Of a DNA stretch of 64,000 nt, positions 1 through 11,565 are shown piece after piece. This stretch comes from Euclidia mi. Taxonomy: Eukaryota > Arthropoda > Insecta > Lepidoptera > Erebidae. How positions within the stretch are numbered: position 1 is the stretch's first letter; each line of letters begins with the position of its first letter. The translations under genes and the position numbers were made by a program. Below the pieces are notes generated by a model that searched no databases, had not been told where the DNA came from, and saw only the letters and a list, made by a program, of their open reading frames with translations. The stretch is from assembly GCA_944739405.2 (NCBI GenBank), contig OX123193.2:20759516-20823515 (forward strand). The letters are read 5' to 3'.

Positions 1-2386
1 AAATGGTTTACAAGAACGTATAACAAAGCCCAAGTTCCTAAACGCCTTGGCTGATATATTATCTATATGATCATTAAGAAGCATTTTTTCATCAAAGAGT
101 ACACCTAAATCACGCACTACTCTAGTTCTTTCAATTTTAATTCCATTAAAGTCATAATCAATCATCAGTGGCGTTCTTTTACGTGTGAAAGTAATACATT
201 GGCACTTTTTAACATTAACTGTTATATAATTATCCGTATAGAATTTAGCTAAACTATTCAAATCTGATTGTAATTTGACGGTGTCTGGTTCCGAATTGAT
301 TTTAAAAAATGTTTTTGTATCATCCGCATACATTAGGTAATTTGCATATTTAATATATTTCCCTATGTCATAAAGGTAAGCGTTATAGAAAAGTGGCCCT
401 AAATGGGATCCCTGCGGGACGCCAGAAGGGACATCTACAAAGTCTGAACAATGTCCTCCAATAACTACAGCTTGCGACCTTTTCGTAAGATATGATTTTA
501 CCCATCTAAACAGATCGCCATGAATACCTAACTCATAAAGCTTTCTTAACAAAGTGGCGTGATTTACTCGGTCGAAGGCTTTTTCAAAATCCGTGTAAAT
601 CACGTCAATCTGTCCACCCCCTTCCATATTTGTTAAAACAAAATCTGGAAAAACGGTTAAGTTAGTGATTGTAGACCGATATTTCAAAAAACCGTGCTGC
701 TGAGCAGTGATACCTCTTGTAAGAGTGGAATAAATAGAATTATAAACGATTTTTTCGAATACTTTAGCGACCGTATTTAAGATAGATATACCCCTGTAAT
801 TATCAATATTTGCTTTAGAACCTTTTTTATGAATGGGAACTATAAGCGCCTTTTTCCAGATTGAAGGAAAAATACCACTACTCAAAGATGTATTAAAAAT
901 GTAACAAAGTGGTCTTGTTAGAGAAGATGCACAGGAAGACCAAAACACAGGTGGAATGCCGTCACTTCCAGCACCCTTAGACACATCCAATGATTTTAGC
1001 AATCTTTCTACGGTTGCTTCTGTGACTTGAATATTGGATATGCCGTCATAACTATCGGTATTGAAAACAGGAGGTGAAGAATTTGACGGCATACAAAACA
1101 CACTCTGAAAAAAGTCATTGAAAGCATTACATACGTCTTTACCTCCAGTGTATTTAGAATCACCATAAAATAAAATTTTAGGATAATTAGAACCCTTTCG
1201 TAATGATTTGATGTAGGACCAAAATACCTTAACATTAGTCTTTAATGAGTTTTGTATATCACTCAGATATTTTTCGTAGCAGTTGGCTTGAACGGTTTTT
1301 TGTCTATTCCTTAACAATGCAAACTCATCGTAATAACGTCTATTACCGGTTCGTTTCCATTTGCGATGTACTTTATTTTTCTCGCTAATTATGTTAATGA
1401 GTGCTTTACTATACCAGATGGGATATATAGCCTTACCTCCACGACTCTTTCTAAGTGGAATATGTTTGTCAATAGCGTCGTAAAGTATAATGTACATAGC
1501 ACTAATAGCATCTTCTACATTCTTATCACAAAAAATTGACTGCCAATTTATTTTATGGAAGTATTCATTTAAAGAGTCATAATTACCCTGTCTATAGATA
1601 CGCCTTGGAGATTCGTTTTCTTAAAGTGGTGACATTGAGAGATCGCACAAGTCTATAGTGAATACAGGATGAGCCAAGTCAAGCTTAACCAAGAGAAAAG
1701 TGGATGGATTAATTTTTAACGGTAGATTACTAAATGTTAGATCCAGAGTGTTACCCGCGTAATTTTTTTGTGTATTATATTGAGTCAGACCCAAAATACT
1801 TAGCTCTTCAACTAATTTTATACCAGCAGTTTGAAGCTCAATAGTTCCGTATTTTCTATGAATAGGCCCATCGCTATTCCACAAAATACATGGCAAATTA
1901 AAGTCACCCAGTAATAAATAGTTTTGCCGAGGGTACCGGTATGTAATCATCGCTTGCAATTCAGTTATTAAATTATTAATATCCATGGTTAATGTCTCTG
2001 AATTAATGTAAACAACGCTAATATGTAGGTCTGCACAGGCTGCATCGGGCGCAGTAGTAAGAGTACGCGAAGGTATGGTGACGGTAATCATTTCGGAAGG
2101 CGGCAGTGCATGACACTCCGTACGCACAGCAGAAAACTCGTGTTTTACTAATATCATTACGCCCCCGCCTGTTTTCTTATTGCAAGTTGTAAGATCACGG
2201 TCCTGTCGAAATACAACATACCTGTCATCACAGAACTCCCGGTCAAATATGCCGTCATGAAACCACGTCTCCGTTATCACTATTATGTCGTAATCACAAC
2301 ACAAAACGTTACACATAAATTCCGAACACTTTGGTCCTCAGTCCGCGAGCGTTTTGGTAGAAAATATTTACATTTGGCTTCGCCAT
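1..2386 (-). pseudogene. LINE ORF2: endonuclease plus reverse transcriptase, broken
   Basis: The ATG at 2386-2384 opens with MAKPNVNIFYQNARGLRTK, the start of an APE-type endonuclease. The frame shifts by one base near 2320-2330 and the endonuclease continues (TETWF motif, then GDFNLP near 1900). A TAA at 1621-1623 interrupts the frame. After it the same frame reads through without a stop to position 1 with reverse transcriptase motifs: GSDGIPP, FEKAFDRVNH, GVPQGSHLGP and YADD near 330. So only two lesions separate this copy from a continuous ORF2 over the visible part. The protein would nick target DNA and prime reverse transcription there. The C-terminus lies outside the window. Confidence 0.85.
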
Positions 2387-2388
2387 TA

Positions 2389-2990
2389 CAAGTAGGTATT
2401 AATAACAAGAATAATTATTACAGTCACAGCACTCCTTACTGGGTACATAAAAGGGCGCGAGACGGTATACGGCAAAATACTTAGTACATTTGTACATTCA
2501 CCCGCATGCGTAGGAAAAAAGATAAACTCAGACATCATACTTATAATAACGCCGACCTGAGAAAAACAAAGCACTATGCTATTAATACCAATGGTAGTAT
2601 ATACCCTATTTGTTTCGCAGCTAGGTATTAGAATATCCACGCATATCACTACTACATCGTACACATTCAATAAAGATGTAATACAATATAAACTAGCTGA
2701 GATAAAACAATGTCGTATTTTTATGCAAGCGATTATCACAAACATGTTCGACACGTAATAAATGCATTTTATAACCAATTGTTTATGAGATTTTCCATAT
2801 TTATTGAGATACCGACAATGATCGTTATTATTTTGCAAATCATGTGACATTGAATAAGATTGACAAGAAGCGGCATCAATAATACGTTCAGCTTTTACAC
2901 TTACCTTACAAAGACTATTTAAATTACTGAAATATGATTTAGAATAAATAATGTAATTTAAAATGAGATATAACAAATATGAAAAGTAAA
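2389..2990 (-). other. ORF1-ORF2 spacer with a long open frame
   Basis: About 600 bases separate the ORF1 stop from the ORF2 start, whereas the related intact LINE has about 46 bases. One frame, starting at an ATG inside ORF1 (3126), stays open through the whole spacer for about 200 codons, and its TAA overlaps the ORF2 start as TAATG. The predicted product is hydrophobic with no domain I recognise. In AT-rich DNA such an open run is unexpected, but coding function is not shown. Confidence 0.35.
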
Positions 2991-3470
2991 CTAAATTATT
3001 TTTGTTTTCAAATCCTCTTCGTCTAGTATTTGGATCATAGGACTTGTATCGTTCTTCCTTATACGAATGTAGCCGTTTTTTGACCATACATATTGGTATT
3101 CTTTGGCCTTGGCTATCTCCTTGCATTTCTTTAGGAGTTGCTTGTTGTAGGGAGTCAGGTTGTCATTGACATAAATTGGTTTTGTTTCACCACTCATGCC
3201 CAGCTCCTTGGTGGTAAGGCGGAGCTTGCGTGCTCCAGATATGATGTTATATTTCAGGAGCCTGGATGACAGTTTGGCGATAAGTATCCTCGGTCGTCCA
3301 TGTATTTTAACTTTGGTGGCTATTCTATTAGCATAGATGACATCAGAGGATGTAATGGGCACGTTTGTCATTTTAGCTATCATGGTTACAATCTCAGTAG
3401 GCTGCTCATTGATTGATTCAGGGATACCAATAATTTCGAGATTCATTTGCCTGTCTCTTTGATCGTTCAA
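2991..3470 (-). pseudogene. LINE ORF1 C-terminal half (L1-type RNA-binding fold)
   Basis: A 159-codon frame contains NLEIIGIPE and, further on, PIYVNDNLTPYNKQLL and YVWSKNGYIRIRK. The same order occurs in the intact ORF1 at 45825-46898 (NLEINGIPE, LPVYVTEHLSPTNKKL, FVWVRNGRIYVRK). This is the RRM-like plus C-terminal region of L1-type ORF1 proteins, which bind element RNA as chaperones. The upstream part (3471 to about 3700) has coiled-coil-like sequence interrupted by stops, and no PHD finger is visible, so the N-terminus is lost or degraded. Confidence 0.8.
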
Positions 3471-3700
3471 GTTCCTCTGCGTTTTTATTAATCTAGTCTC
3501 TGCCTGTAACTTGGTAACTTTTTATTCTAAAATAGTAATTTTGTTAATATCTTGGGAGACGGTCATAACTTTAGTATTGAAATCATCGTATTGAGCGGAT
3601 TGAAACTGTAACGATGTTTTAATTGTCTCCATATCAGCCTTCATGTCGACGTGTTCCCTTATTATATCCTGTGTTATTTTTTTCATCTCCGTATATATCT

Positions 3701-4364
3701 AATAAATAATGTGATATAATGTCATCTTCTCTCGAAAGAAGTATCTAACTGAATCTGCATAACCCTTGTGCATAACGGCCATAATAGCCACGCCAAGTGC
3801 CATTTAAACCGCTTCGACGTCCATAGAGTCATAAATTGAAACATATATGCAGGCAAATCACCTACATCTTTTTAATTGGCAATACACAAGCGTCATAAAT
3901 ACTTGTTAAGCTTGAATGTAATTAAAAATGGCGGCCTATCTGCATAGGAATTATCAATGTACAGCCTTACATCTCTTTGTGCGATATTTCGCAATATTGT
4001 GTTGAGCTCGCTGTAAATAGCGTTTTTTATGCCTAATGGTTACAGCCGTTTGTCAAAATAATATCCCTAATTTATCGTTATGGAAGCATATTTGATGGAA
4101 ATGCTAATAATTGTATTGTGGCTGCTAATTGTAGGGCTACGGCCCCGCTTATGACATATCTGTTTACAATAACAACACAACACTTTCGATGCCATTTAAT
4201 TGGTTAGATTTACAGTTAAAATCGAGTACACATATCAGTGGCTCTTAAGACTAGTAAAAATATAGGATAAAGAGTCAGAATTCTTTATTAAATCGATAGA
4301 TAGATCGATGACAGATGCCGTTTTCTTATTAGAAGTAGGTTTTTGGGACTGGTCACTGAATTCG
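3701..4364. other. Intergenic, no recognisable gene
   Basis: AT-rich sequence without a convincing open frame or repeat boundary. A short GATA/GATC-like simple run occurs near 4295-4310. Confidence 0.5.
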
Positions 4365-4783
4365 AAAGAGAAATGAGAGGACTGAGAAGTATGTGGAGTC
4401 TTTGACTGACAGAGTAAAGAATTGTGTGATAAGAGAGTGTTGTGGGGTAAAAGAAGATGTAGTCACAAGCATCGAGAAAGGTATGCTAAGGTGGTTTGGG
4501 CACGTGGAGAGGATGTATGACGAAAGACAGACCAAGCAGATTTATAAGGCAAGTGTGGATGGGATAGGACGAAGGGGAAGACCTAGGCGGACGTTCTCTG
4601 ATCAGATTGGAGACATCCTAAAAACAGGACAGGTTAGAAGTACCCTGAACAGAAGAGCATGCATGAGGAATCTGATGGAAGTGAATGAAGCAAGAGAGAT
4701 ATGTCAGGATCGTTGCAAATGGCGTTCCGTAGTCTCTGCCTACCCCTCCGGGAAATTAGGCGTGAGTCTATGTATGTATGTAA
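4365..4783 (+). pseudogene. RTE-like LINE, 3' end of the RT polyprotein
   Basis: The plus frame reads EMRGLRSMW, then CGVKEDVVTSIEKGMLRWFGHVERM, GRRGRPRRTF, NRRACM and DRCKWRSVVSAYPSGK. This is the conserved C-terminal tail of an RTE-class reverse transcriptase common in Lepidoptera. Only the last ~130 codons remain, as expected of a 5'-truncated LINE insertion. The element ends in TATG repeats (about 4769-4783). The last ~45 bases, from CTCTGCCTACCCC onward, are nearly the same as the 3' end of the SINE immediately downstream, including the tetranucleotide tail. Confidence 0.85.
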
Positions 4784-4863
4784 CTGAATTATGGGGTATA
4801 TCATTAGATCGGTTTGGTTTCCGAAGACGCTAATTTGGCGGTTCTGTAGAAATTGCTTGTCAG

Positions 4864-5294
4864 AAAATCTACATATTTGCCGTGTGGTTGACGGCATAGA
4901 ATACAAGTGTCACCACCCCCTATCTTCCCGTGGGTGTCGTAAGAGGCGACTAAGGGATAACACGATGCAAATACCATCTTTGCGTAGAGACGGAAAACTC
5001 GACATCAAACCCTATACGACTGCCTCGTTGGTCTCGCGGCATAAATGTGCGCGTGGGATCGGGAGGTCCCGGGTTCGATTCCTGGGTCGGGCAGTGTTAC
5101 TGGGTTTTTCTGTCACGAAATTCTCAGTAGCAGCACGGAGTCTGGAAATGTGCCCGGTACGCCAATAGGCTCGCCCGTTGTTACGTGGGGCTAAAGTTTA
5201 TCTGGCGAAAAGTGGGTGTAGAAATACACCTCTGCCTACCCCTTCGGGGATAAAAGGCGTGACGTTATGTATGTATGTAAAATCTACATATTTG
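4864..5294 (+). mobile_element. tRNA-derived SINE with 16-bp target duplication
   Basis: SINE body 4880-5278 flanked by perfect direct repeats AAAATCTACATATTTG (4864-4879 and 5279-5294). The 5' module begins CCGTGTGGTTGACGGC. A tRNA-like region near 5018-5100 holds an A-box-like TGGTCTCGCGGC and a B box GGTTCGATTCC, the internal Pol III promoter. The 3' module ends CCTCTGCCTACCCCTTCGGG and then ATGT repeats, shared with the RTE LINE at 4365-4783. A second full copy lies inverted at 47619-48028. Confidence 0.93.
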
Positions 5295-5751
5295 TCGAGT
5301 TATTTGCGCCAACTGCCGAGACTTAACTAGACTGCAGTACCGTAAACAAAAATTCGATCTACGTAGTTGATTTATGTTCAACGGTTCCTTGTAATAAATC
5401 TGTAGCAGTGTTTGTGCCTTCCTCCGACATGAGATGTTCACAAAAGATAGGAACCTCGTAAATAATGAATTGGAACAAATAGATAAGCGCGCTCGCAATA
5501 TATCTGCTGGCACTTACGAAGCTGAGAACCTATTTCCAACCGACTTCAAAAACGGAAAGGTGCTCAATCTGATTGTATCTTTTATGTTTGTTAATTCCGT
5601 GATTTATTAACCTCCTTATTTTAAATATATTTTTTTAAAGGTACGTAATACTTCCCGTTTTGGTCCCATACTGAAATTTAAAAGACGTTTTGTAAAAAAA
5701 ATAACTAATGATTATTGTGCTCCAGATATATAAAGTTTTGGTTATTTTAAC
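5295..5751. other. Intergenic with a repeat fragment
   Basis: No gene. A short stretch near 5537-5575 (CCGACTTCAAAAACGGAAAGG) resembles a repeat sequence I know as widespread in lepidopteran genomes. The rest is AT-rich and unassigned. Confidence 0.4.
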
Positions 5752-5755
5752 GTTC

Positions 5756-6043
5756 TGTTAGGCGGCAGCCGCGGATTGTCTTTTTAAAAAAAAACACTTT
5801 TATTTCAGCTGGAACCACAGTTTATTGCAATATAGTTTTACACAGACACAAACACCTAATGCCTCACTTTACTTTACTAAAGAAAATGACAATCTGTCTG
5901 AACTGTTATAACGACGGCTACGACGGGACTTCTGCGGCTCGCGGTCTATCTGCGACTCGTTGGCCGCGTGGCTTATGGCCCTATATATAATATAAATAGT
6001 GCAGATATCAGCATTTAATTAGGAACTAATTATGGATATAACA
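5756..6043 (-). repeat. Errantivirus 3' LTR (288 bp)
   Basis: On the plus strand it starts TGTTAGGCGGCAGCC and ends ATGGATATAACA, so in element orientation it runs TGTTATATCC to GCCTAACA. A TATA-like ATTATATATAGGGC lies near 5979-5993 on the element strand and could be part of the LTR promoter. Nearly identical to the partner at 14572-14858. Confidence 0.95.
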
Positions 6044-6055
6044 TCTCCCCCCTTT
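6044..6055 (-). other. Errantivirus polypurine tract
   Basis: Element-strand AAAGGGGGGAGA directly abuts the 3' LTR. It is the expected RNase H-resistant primer for plus-strand DNA synthesis. Confidence 0.9.
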
Positions 6056-6194
6056 AGATGAAGCATTATCTCAAGAGATGAGATGAGCGAAATCGAGTTC
6101 AAGAAAAATGAGGCTTACAAAAACATTGAGAAAATTAAAAAAATTATATCAACACAGTATAAAGATATAGTATAAGACATAGTTTAAGATATTG

Positions 6195-6390
6195 TTTAAG
6201 ACTAAGTATAAGTCATTGTATAAGATTTAGTATAAGACATTGTATAAGCTTAGTATAAGACATTGTATAAGATTTAGTGTAAGACATTGTATAAGATTTA
6301 GTATAAGACATTGTATAAGATTTAGTATAAGACATTGTATAAGATTTAGTATAAGACATTGTATAAGATTTAGTATAAGACATTGTATAT
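6195..6390 (-). repeat. 24-bp tandem repeat between env and 3' LTR
   Basis: About eight near-identical copies of a 24-base unit built from two TATAAG-containing halves (plus strand: GACATTGTATAAGATTTAGT followed by ATAA). It lies in the roughly 400 bases between the env stop (6447) and the PPT and has no long open frame. Similar TATAAG-rich units encode the repeats in the pol N-terminal region of this element. Confidence 0.9.
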
Positions 6391-6446
6391 AATAATCATC
6401 TTAGAATCATAGCTTAAATAAGATAGAGATATATTTAGAACTAGGT

Positions 6447-8333
6447 TCAAAAATTACTTATGTTTCTATTAGATGAATGATGAGAGTTGTTATCGCTATC
6501 AGATAAAGAGTGTTCATGTTGGTCAATCATTTCAATAGAATTACTGATTCTATTTTGATTTTGGACATTTCTCCTAGTGTTACATTGATTAAATATTTGA
6601 ATGCAACATGATGAGCGACTTTTGTAATTAAAATAATTATACACTTTATATAAAATAAACAACATTATTGTAACAATACATGCGTAAGTGAATCCTGAAT
6701 AATATGTTGAATATTTAACAAAATGAGATTGATTTTGGTATTTATTAATTTCAATTTCCAAATCATCTAATTTATGAAAAGTATGCGTTAAAGAATCTAA
6801 ATCTATGTTACTTAAAGATAACGGAGATAACAGTGGAATTGTTTTGTTAACGAAATCTTTATTACAGCAATTATCTTGAGTAATATCAAAATCTAAGGTA
6901 AATGGGTTATTATTATACATTGACGTCATAGTGGTCGATGGTATAAATTGTAGAGTTTTCGAATAACCGATACAATCAGGGGTTAACTGAAGTAACCCAG
7001 TACCAAGTACAGAAAGATCTTTGAGACCGTTTTTGCATTTTACTGTTAACTTATTTGGGTTGGACTGCACATAAATCCATTCATTTTTGTGTAGTTTTTG
7101 CCAAATATCTATTTGACCATATAATAATCGGAAATCACACTCTTTAGGTAATGACAACACTACTTCTGTTAATAATTTCATCTCGCAAGATGGGTTAGAG
7201 ACACTAGAGTATATAGTTACCAATTGACAAATAGAATATTCATTATTTATTTTCAAACAGTCCTTTATATTTAAATTTGATAACATAGCATAATTTAATC
7301 TATCTTCTGTAATAGCTAGATAAGGGTTTGTAGGATGAATAAGGGCAAAGGTATTAGGGTTGGTTTGATCGGAAGGGGTAGGTAATGGTATTAATTTGTA
7401 TACATTGTATTTTATAGGAGAGATAAGAGGAATTTGGATGACAAATACAATTCTTTTCTTATAGTAATATGCAGTTAGTTTTGACACATCTATGACTGTA
7501 TGAATAGTCTCTATATTGAGTGGAGCTGGAAAATCTAATCGTTTATTTATGACATGAGTTTGCTTAGTTAGTTCTATTAATAAGTTAGAAGGTGTAATTA
7601 TAGAAGGATGTAAAACATTCGCTTTCGCAAATAAAATAGAGTTTAAGACAGAATCTAGAAAATTAGAAATAGTTAATAAGGAACCTTCGATGATATTAAG
7701 TAAATTATTTATTTTTGATATATACAATACTTCGTTATTGTTTTTAGTGGTTTGAGTTAAAATCTCATTGAGTTTAATAATTTGAGCAGTTAATCTAATT
7801 TCGTTCTTGTTTAACCTTGAAATAGTAGTATTAAATGTGTTAATGCTAGACTTTACAATATGAAAATTCTCTTTCATTAAGTTGTACAACTCATCCTCGC
7901 TTTGTTGACATGAGTCAATAGCGGCGTCGTATTTACGTGCATCGTCAGCATCTAGTGTGCCGAAGAAAAACTTTAGTATTTCGCCACCCAACTCAATTGA
8001 TCTTTTGAATCTGTTTGGTGAATCTGAGGATATGATATGAGACAAAGAACTAATTTAATCAAATTAGCTTGCAAATTTATTTCTACTGGGTTGAAGAGGT
8101 CTTTACATTGCATAAATTCCGTTAATTGCGATCTGATACATAGGTCTAAAGTTGATTTAATTAAATTTTCAATATTATTAAGATGCGGTTCAACAGACAC
8201 TATATCTATATGCGTTATTATTTTCCAGTAATCATTATAAAAATAAACAGTATCAATAGGGTCGAAATAAATTCCTGGGCTGTGTACTATCGGCGTTAAG
8301 GTAGGCTCTGCGTGGCAGTGACGCCATAGCGTT
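6447..8333 (-). pseudogene. env: Errantivirus env (baculovirus F-like fusion protein), one frame break
   Basis: Class I fusion protein related to baculovirus F. The N-terminal part runs from about 8333 to 8050 in one frame and the rest from 8045 to 6447 in another, a one-base frame change near 8045-8060. Just after the break come a furin-type site RFKR, then a hydrophobic fusion-peptide-like stretch (IELGGEILKFFFG), a long helical region, and a C-terminal membrane anchor (ACIVTIMLFILY) with a cytoplasmic tail. No in-frame ATG precedes the first part. A consensus splice acceptor (pyrimidine tract then CAG at 8336-8334) suggests the start comes from a spliced leader, as in gypsy. The product would mediate membrane fusion at the cell surface. 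Confidence 0.88.
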
Positions 8334-8347
8334 CTGAAAAGAGACAA
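8334..8347 (-). promoter_or_regulatory. Candidate env splice acceptor
   Basis: Element-strand TGTTGTCTCTTTTCAG lies directly after the pol stop. A pyrimidine-rich run ending in CAG opens the env frame. The second errantivirus has a CAG acceptor at the equivalent place (62054). Confidence 0.65.
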
Positions 8348-8349
8348 CA

Positions 8350-11300
8350 CTACGTGTGAGCGGGTTTGATTTCATTGGTATGATATTTTATATGTTTACG
8401 ATTAATGCATACGGTGACGTTATGATTACCATTAGTTTTTATAATTTTGTAGGGACCTTTCCAGATAGGGGATAAGGCCTTTCGTAGCCTATGGTGATGT
8501 TTTATGTATACCATATCGCCAGTCTTATATGAAGTACTACGGCTTGATTCGTCATAGTAGCGTTTTGATGTTTCTTTACTGTTTACGATGTTCTGTAAAG
8601 CTTTTTCGCGGCTAAACTTCATTCTGTACTGCAAAGCACGCACATACTCGTGATACGTGTTGTTACCGTTTGTTTCGTAAAGTGAATTTGGGATGACAGG
8701 CTTATAACCGAATAACAATTCAAAAGGACTGAAACCAGTAGTGGTATGAGGTGTAGTATTATACGATAACAACGCTGTTGATAAATAGCAATGCCAGTCG
8801 TTTTGGTTCTCATTGACGAATGATTTTAAATACTCTTTCAAAGTAGCATGGCTGCGTTCTAAAGCGCCGTTTGACTGAGGGTGATAGGGAGTAGTGAAAA
8901 TAGATTTGATCTTACATATATCTGTAACTTGTTTAAAAAGCTCTGAGGTGAAACATGTACCTAGATCGGTAAGTATAGTTTTAGGGAAGCCGAATAGTGA
9001 CATGAAATGTATGAGGTTACGAGCAACTTCATCGCTAGTAGATGTAATCATGGGGTAAGCACAGCTAAACTTAGTTAAATCATCTTGTAAGGTCAAGATG
9101 AATCTAAATTTCTGCAAACCAGCTTCTGGTAGAGTTCCCACAATATCTAACGCTAGTCTTTCGAGAGGTCTAGTGCTAGTAGAGGTAATCTCCATAGGTG
9201 CTTTATTTGAGCAACGTAAGGGTTTATTTATCTGGCAAAGTTTACAATTTTTTACGTAGTTTTCTATATCTAGACGCATGGACTTCCAGTAATAGGCTTC
9301 TTTGATTCTACTTAACATCCGTTTTATACCTGGGTGACCGGCAATGGGTGAGTCGTGATTTTCCTGAAGTATTTTGGGTACTTCGGCGGGTGTAGGGTAA
9401 ATAAGCTGCTTTTTGTAAATATGTATTTTTATATTAGTGTTATGGAAGATAAAGTTTAACATGTTATATATTTTAGTATAGACTAACTTAGAAAACGGTT
9501 CGCTAAAATCTGATATCGCGAGCTCAGGTTCGTTTATGTTTTGATCTAGCATAGTGTTACGTAATTTTATTAGAAGAGAATATATTGTTTTATAATTAGT
9601 TTCGTCATAATGATGAACTTTAGTGAATAAGAAATAGTATTGTTTATTATTAGATAATGTAGTAAATATTGTTTCAGGTTCGCGTTCGGATGCGATCATC
9701 TCGGCTGAATTTTCAATTTGAGATAAAATGTTTTCGCAATGTGGCATTGAACTATCAAAATCTAGGGATGTAGGGCAGGCTATCAGCTTGCATTTGGTAA
9801 GGTGTAAAGCTTGAGTATGTTCTTCGATTTGTGTATTTGTTGGTGGAATAGATTTGGTAAATTGTAGTTTAAAGTATTGTTCGTAAGAGTGATCGTTAAG
9901 GCTGTTGCTGCGTGTAGTAACTAGTACCGGGTGACGTGATAACGCGTCGGCATTCGAATTAAGCTTTCCCTGTTTATACACTATTTCGTAGTCATATTCT
10001 TCCAGCTTTAAACGCCAGCGAATAAGACGACTTCCTGGGTCTTTTACATTGAAAAGCCACACGAGGGGCCTATGGTCGGTGATGATTTTGAATTTATTGC
10101 CATAAAGATAGGGACGGAAAGTTTTGACGGCAAATAATATGGCTAATAACTCCTTTTCTGTCGTGGAGTAATTATCTTCTGCTTTATTAAGGGTGCGCAA
10201 AGCATACGCGATAGGATTATCCTTGCCGACTGGCCCTTGGGATAGTACTGCGCCTATGGCGTAATTACTTGCGTCTGTAGTAACGAGGAAAGGTTGAGAA
10301 AAATCAGGGTATTGGAGGAGAGGAGCGGTGGTTAACTTTTCCTTTAGGATGTCGAAGGCTGTTTGCTGTTCCACATTCCAATGGAAAGCGGCATCCTTTT
10401 TCAAGAGCGAAGTTAAAGGTTTGGTGATTTTCGAGAAATTTTCGATAAATCGTCGATAATAACCGATGAGACCAAGGAAAGATTTTACATCTTTAGGATT
10501 CTTGGGAACGGGATATTGTGAGACAGCCTTGACCTTGTCGGGATTTGGAGAGACACCTTTATCGGTGATAGTATGACCTAAGTAGTTCACTTCACGTCTT
10601 AAGAACTCACATTTATCGGGCTGTAGTTTTAAATTAAATTGACGGAGTCTTTCGAAAACTAGGCGGAGCTTTTCCATCATAGATGGCAGGGAATTTGCAT
10701 AGATTATACAGTCATCGAGGTAGACATAGCATTGCAGACCTTGAAGACCCGATAACACAGTGTTCATAAGCCGTTGGAAGGTTGCAGGGGCATTTTTAAG
10801 CCCAAACGGCATTCTAGTAAACTCATAATGACCTGAGGTACCATTTGTGTTGATTACGGTGAAACCAGTTTTTGCAGCGTCAGCAGGATTGATTTTTATT
10901 TGGTGAAAACCAGAAATTAGATCGAGAACACTAAAATATTTAGAATTGCCTAATTGGTCTAGGATATCTGAAATAAGAGGGATGGGATAAACTTCGTTTA
11001 CGGTGACGTCGTTAAGTCGTCGGTAATCTATGACGATGCGCCACTTTCTTTGCCCTGAGGCGTCCATCTTTTTCGGGACCACCCAAACAGGTGCGCTCCA
11101 AGGAGAGGTTGAGGGTCGGATGATGTTTTGATCGAGCATCTTTCTAATTTGTTTGTCAACTTCGTCTTTGTGACACTCGGGAAAACGGTATGATTTTACA
11201 TTGATAGGCGGCGCATTGCCTGTATTAATAGAGTGCTGAATTGCATTTGTACTAGTGAGGGGGTCTCCCTCAAGATAGAAGATATCGGTAAAATCTGCGC

Positions 11301-11565
11301 AACATTCTAATAGGGCTTGACTTTCTTCCGAGTTAAGATGATCGTGTCTAATTAAATTTAAGATGCGTTCTCGTCGATCAGATGGAGATGAGGAAACTGT
11401 GTTAATTATCTCGTGAGATTCATGGGACTCAGGGAATTCTAAAGGAGTTAAAGTGACCTTGAAGTCTTGAATACGAATTTCAGATTCAGTGGTGTTTAAA
11501 ACTGAGATATTGACTCGATTATTTGGTTTTAGACTAACTATACAATTCGCTAAATAAACGCCTTC
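8350..11565 (-). pseudogene. pol: Errantivirus pol: RT, RNase H, integrase
   Basis: The long frame has an internal ATG at 11139 but is open upstream to about 11565. Counting from that ATG: RT palm with LDLISGFHQ (72-80), FGLKNAP (112-118) and catalytic YLDD (140-143); RNase H with TTDAS and the conserved EKELLAILFAV; integrase with an HHCC zinc site (GHPGIKRML to CKLCQ) and D, D, E residues in LDIVG, LTDLG and LERSH. The frame ends KPAHT with TAG at 8352-8350. It converts element RNA to DNA and integrates it. The protease part lies upstream in a different frame, joined only through a -1 change near 11565 without a canonical slippery heptamer. Confidence 0.9.

Larger units (their letters stand above)
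1..3700 (-). mobile_element. CR1/Jockey-type LINE, 3' end outside window
   Basis: Non-LTR retrotransposon on the minus strand with ORF1 (right), a long spacer and ORF2 (left). ORF2 carries an apurinic endonuclease and a reverse transcriptase and is open to the left window edge, so the 3' end and tail are not visible. The layout and the ORF2 opening resemble the intact LINE at 42611-47186. The right boundary near 3700 is where coiled-coil-like coding character fades and is approximate. The element is damaged by one frameshift, one in-frame stop and ORF1 stops. Confidence 0.85.

Noticed and set aside
5018..5100. tRNA gene-like A and B boxes (also near 18240, 18760, 22500, 35830, 47830)
   Set aside because: Each is embedded in a longer repeated unit with target duplications and LINE-like tails, and the cloverleaf is degraded; these are SINE heads, not tRNA genes.
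6195..6390. Regular repeats suggesting a CRISPR array
   Set aside because: The 24-base units are contiguous with no unique spacers and lie inside an LTR retroelement; it is a minisatellite.
8336..8350. Internal ATG shortly after the env splice acceptor as env start
   Set aside because: The ATG just downstream of the acceptor is in a different frame from the env homology, so it cannot start the F-like protein.
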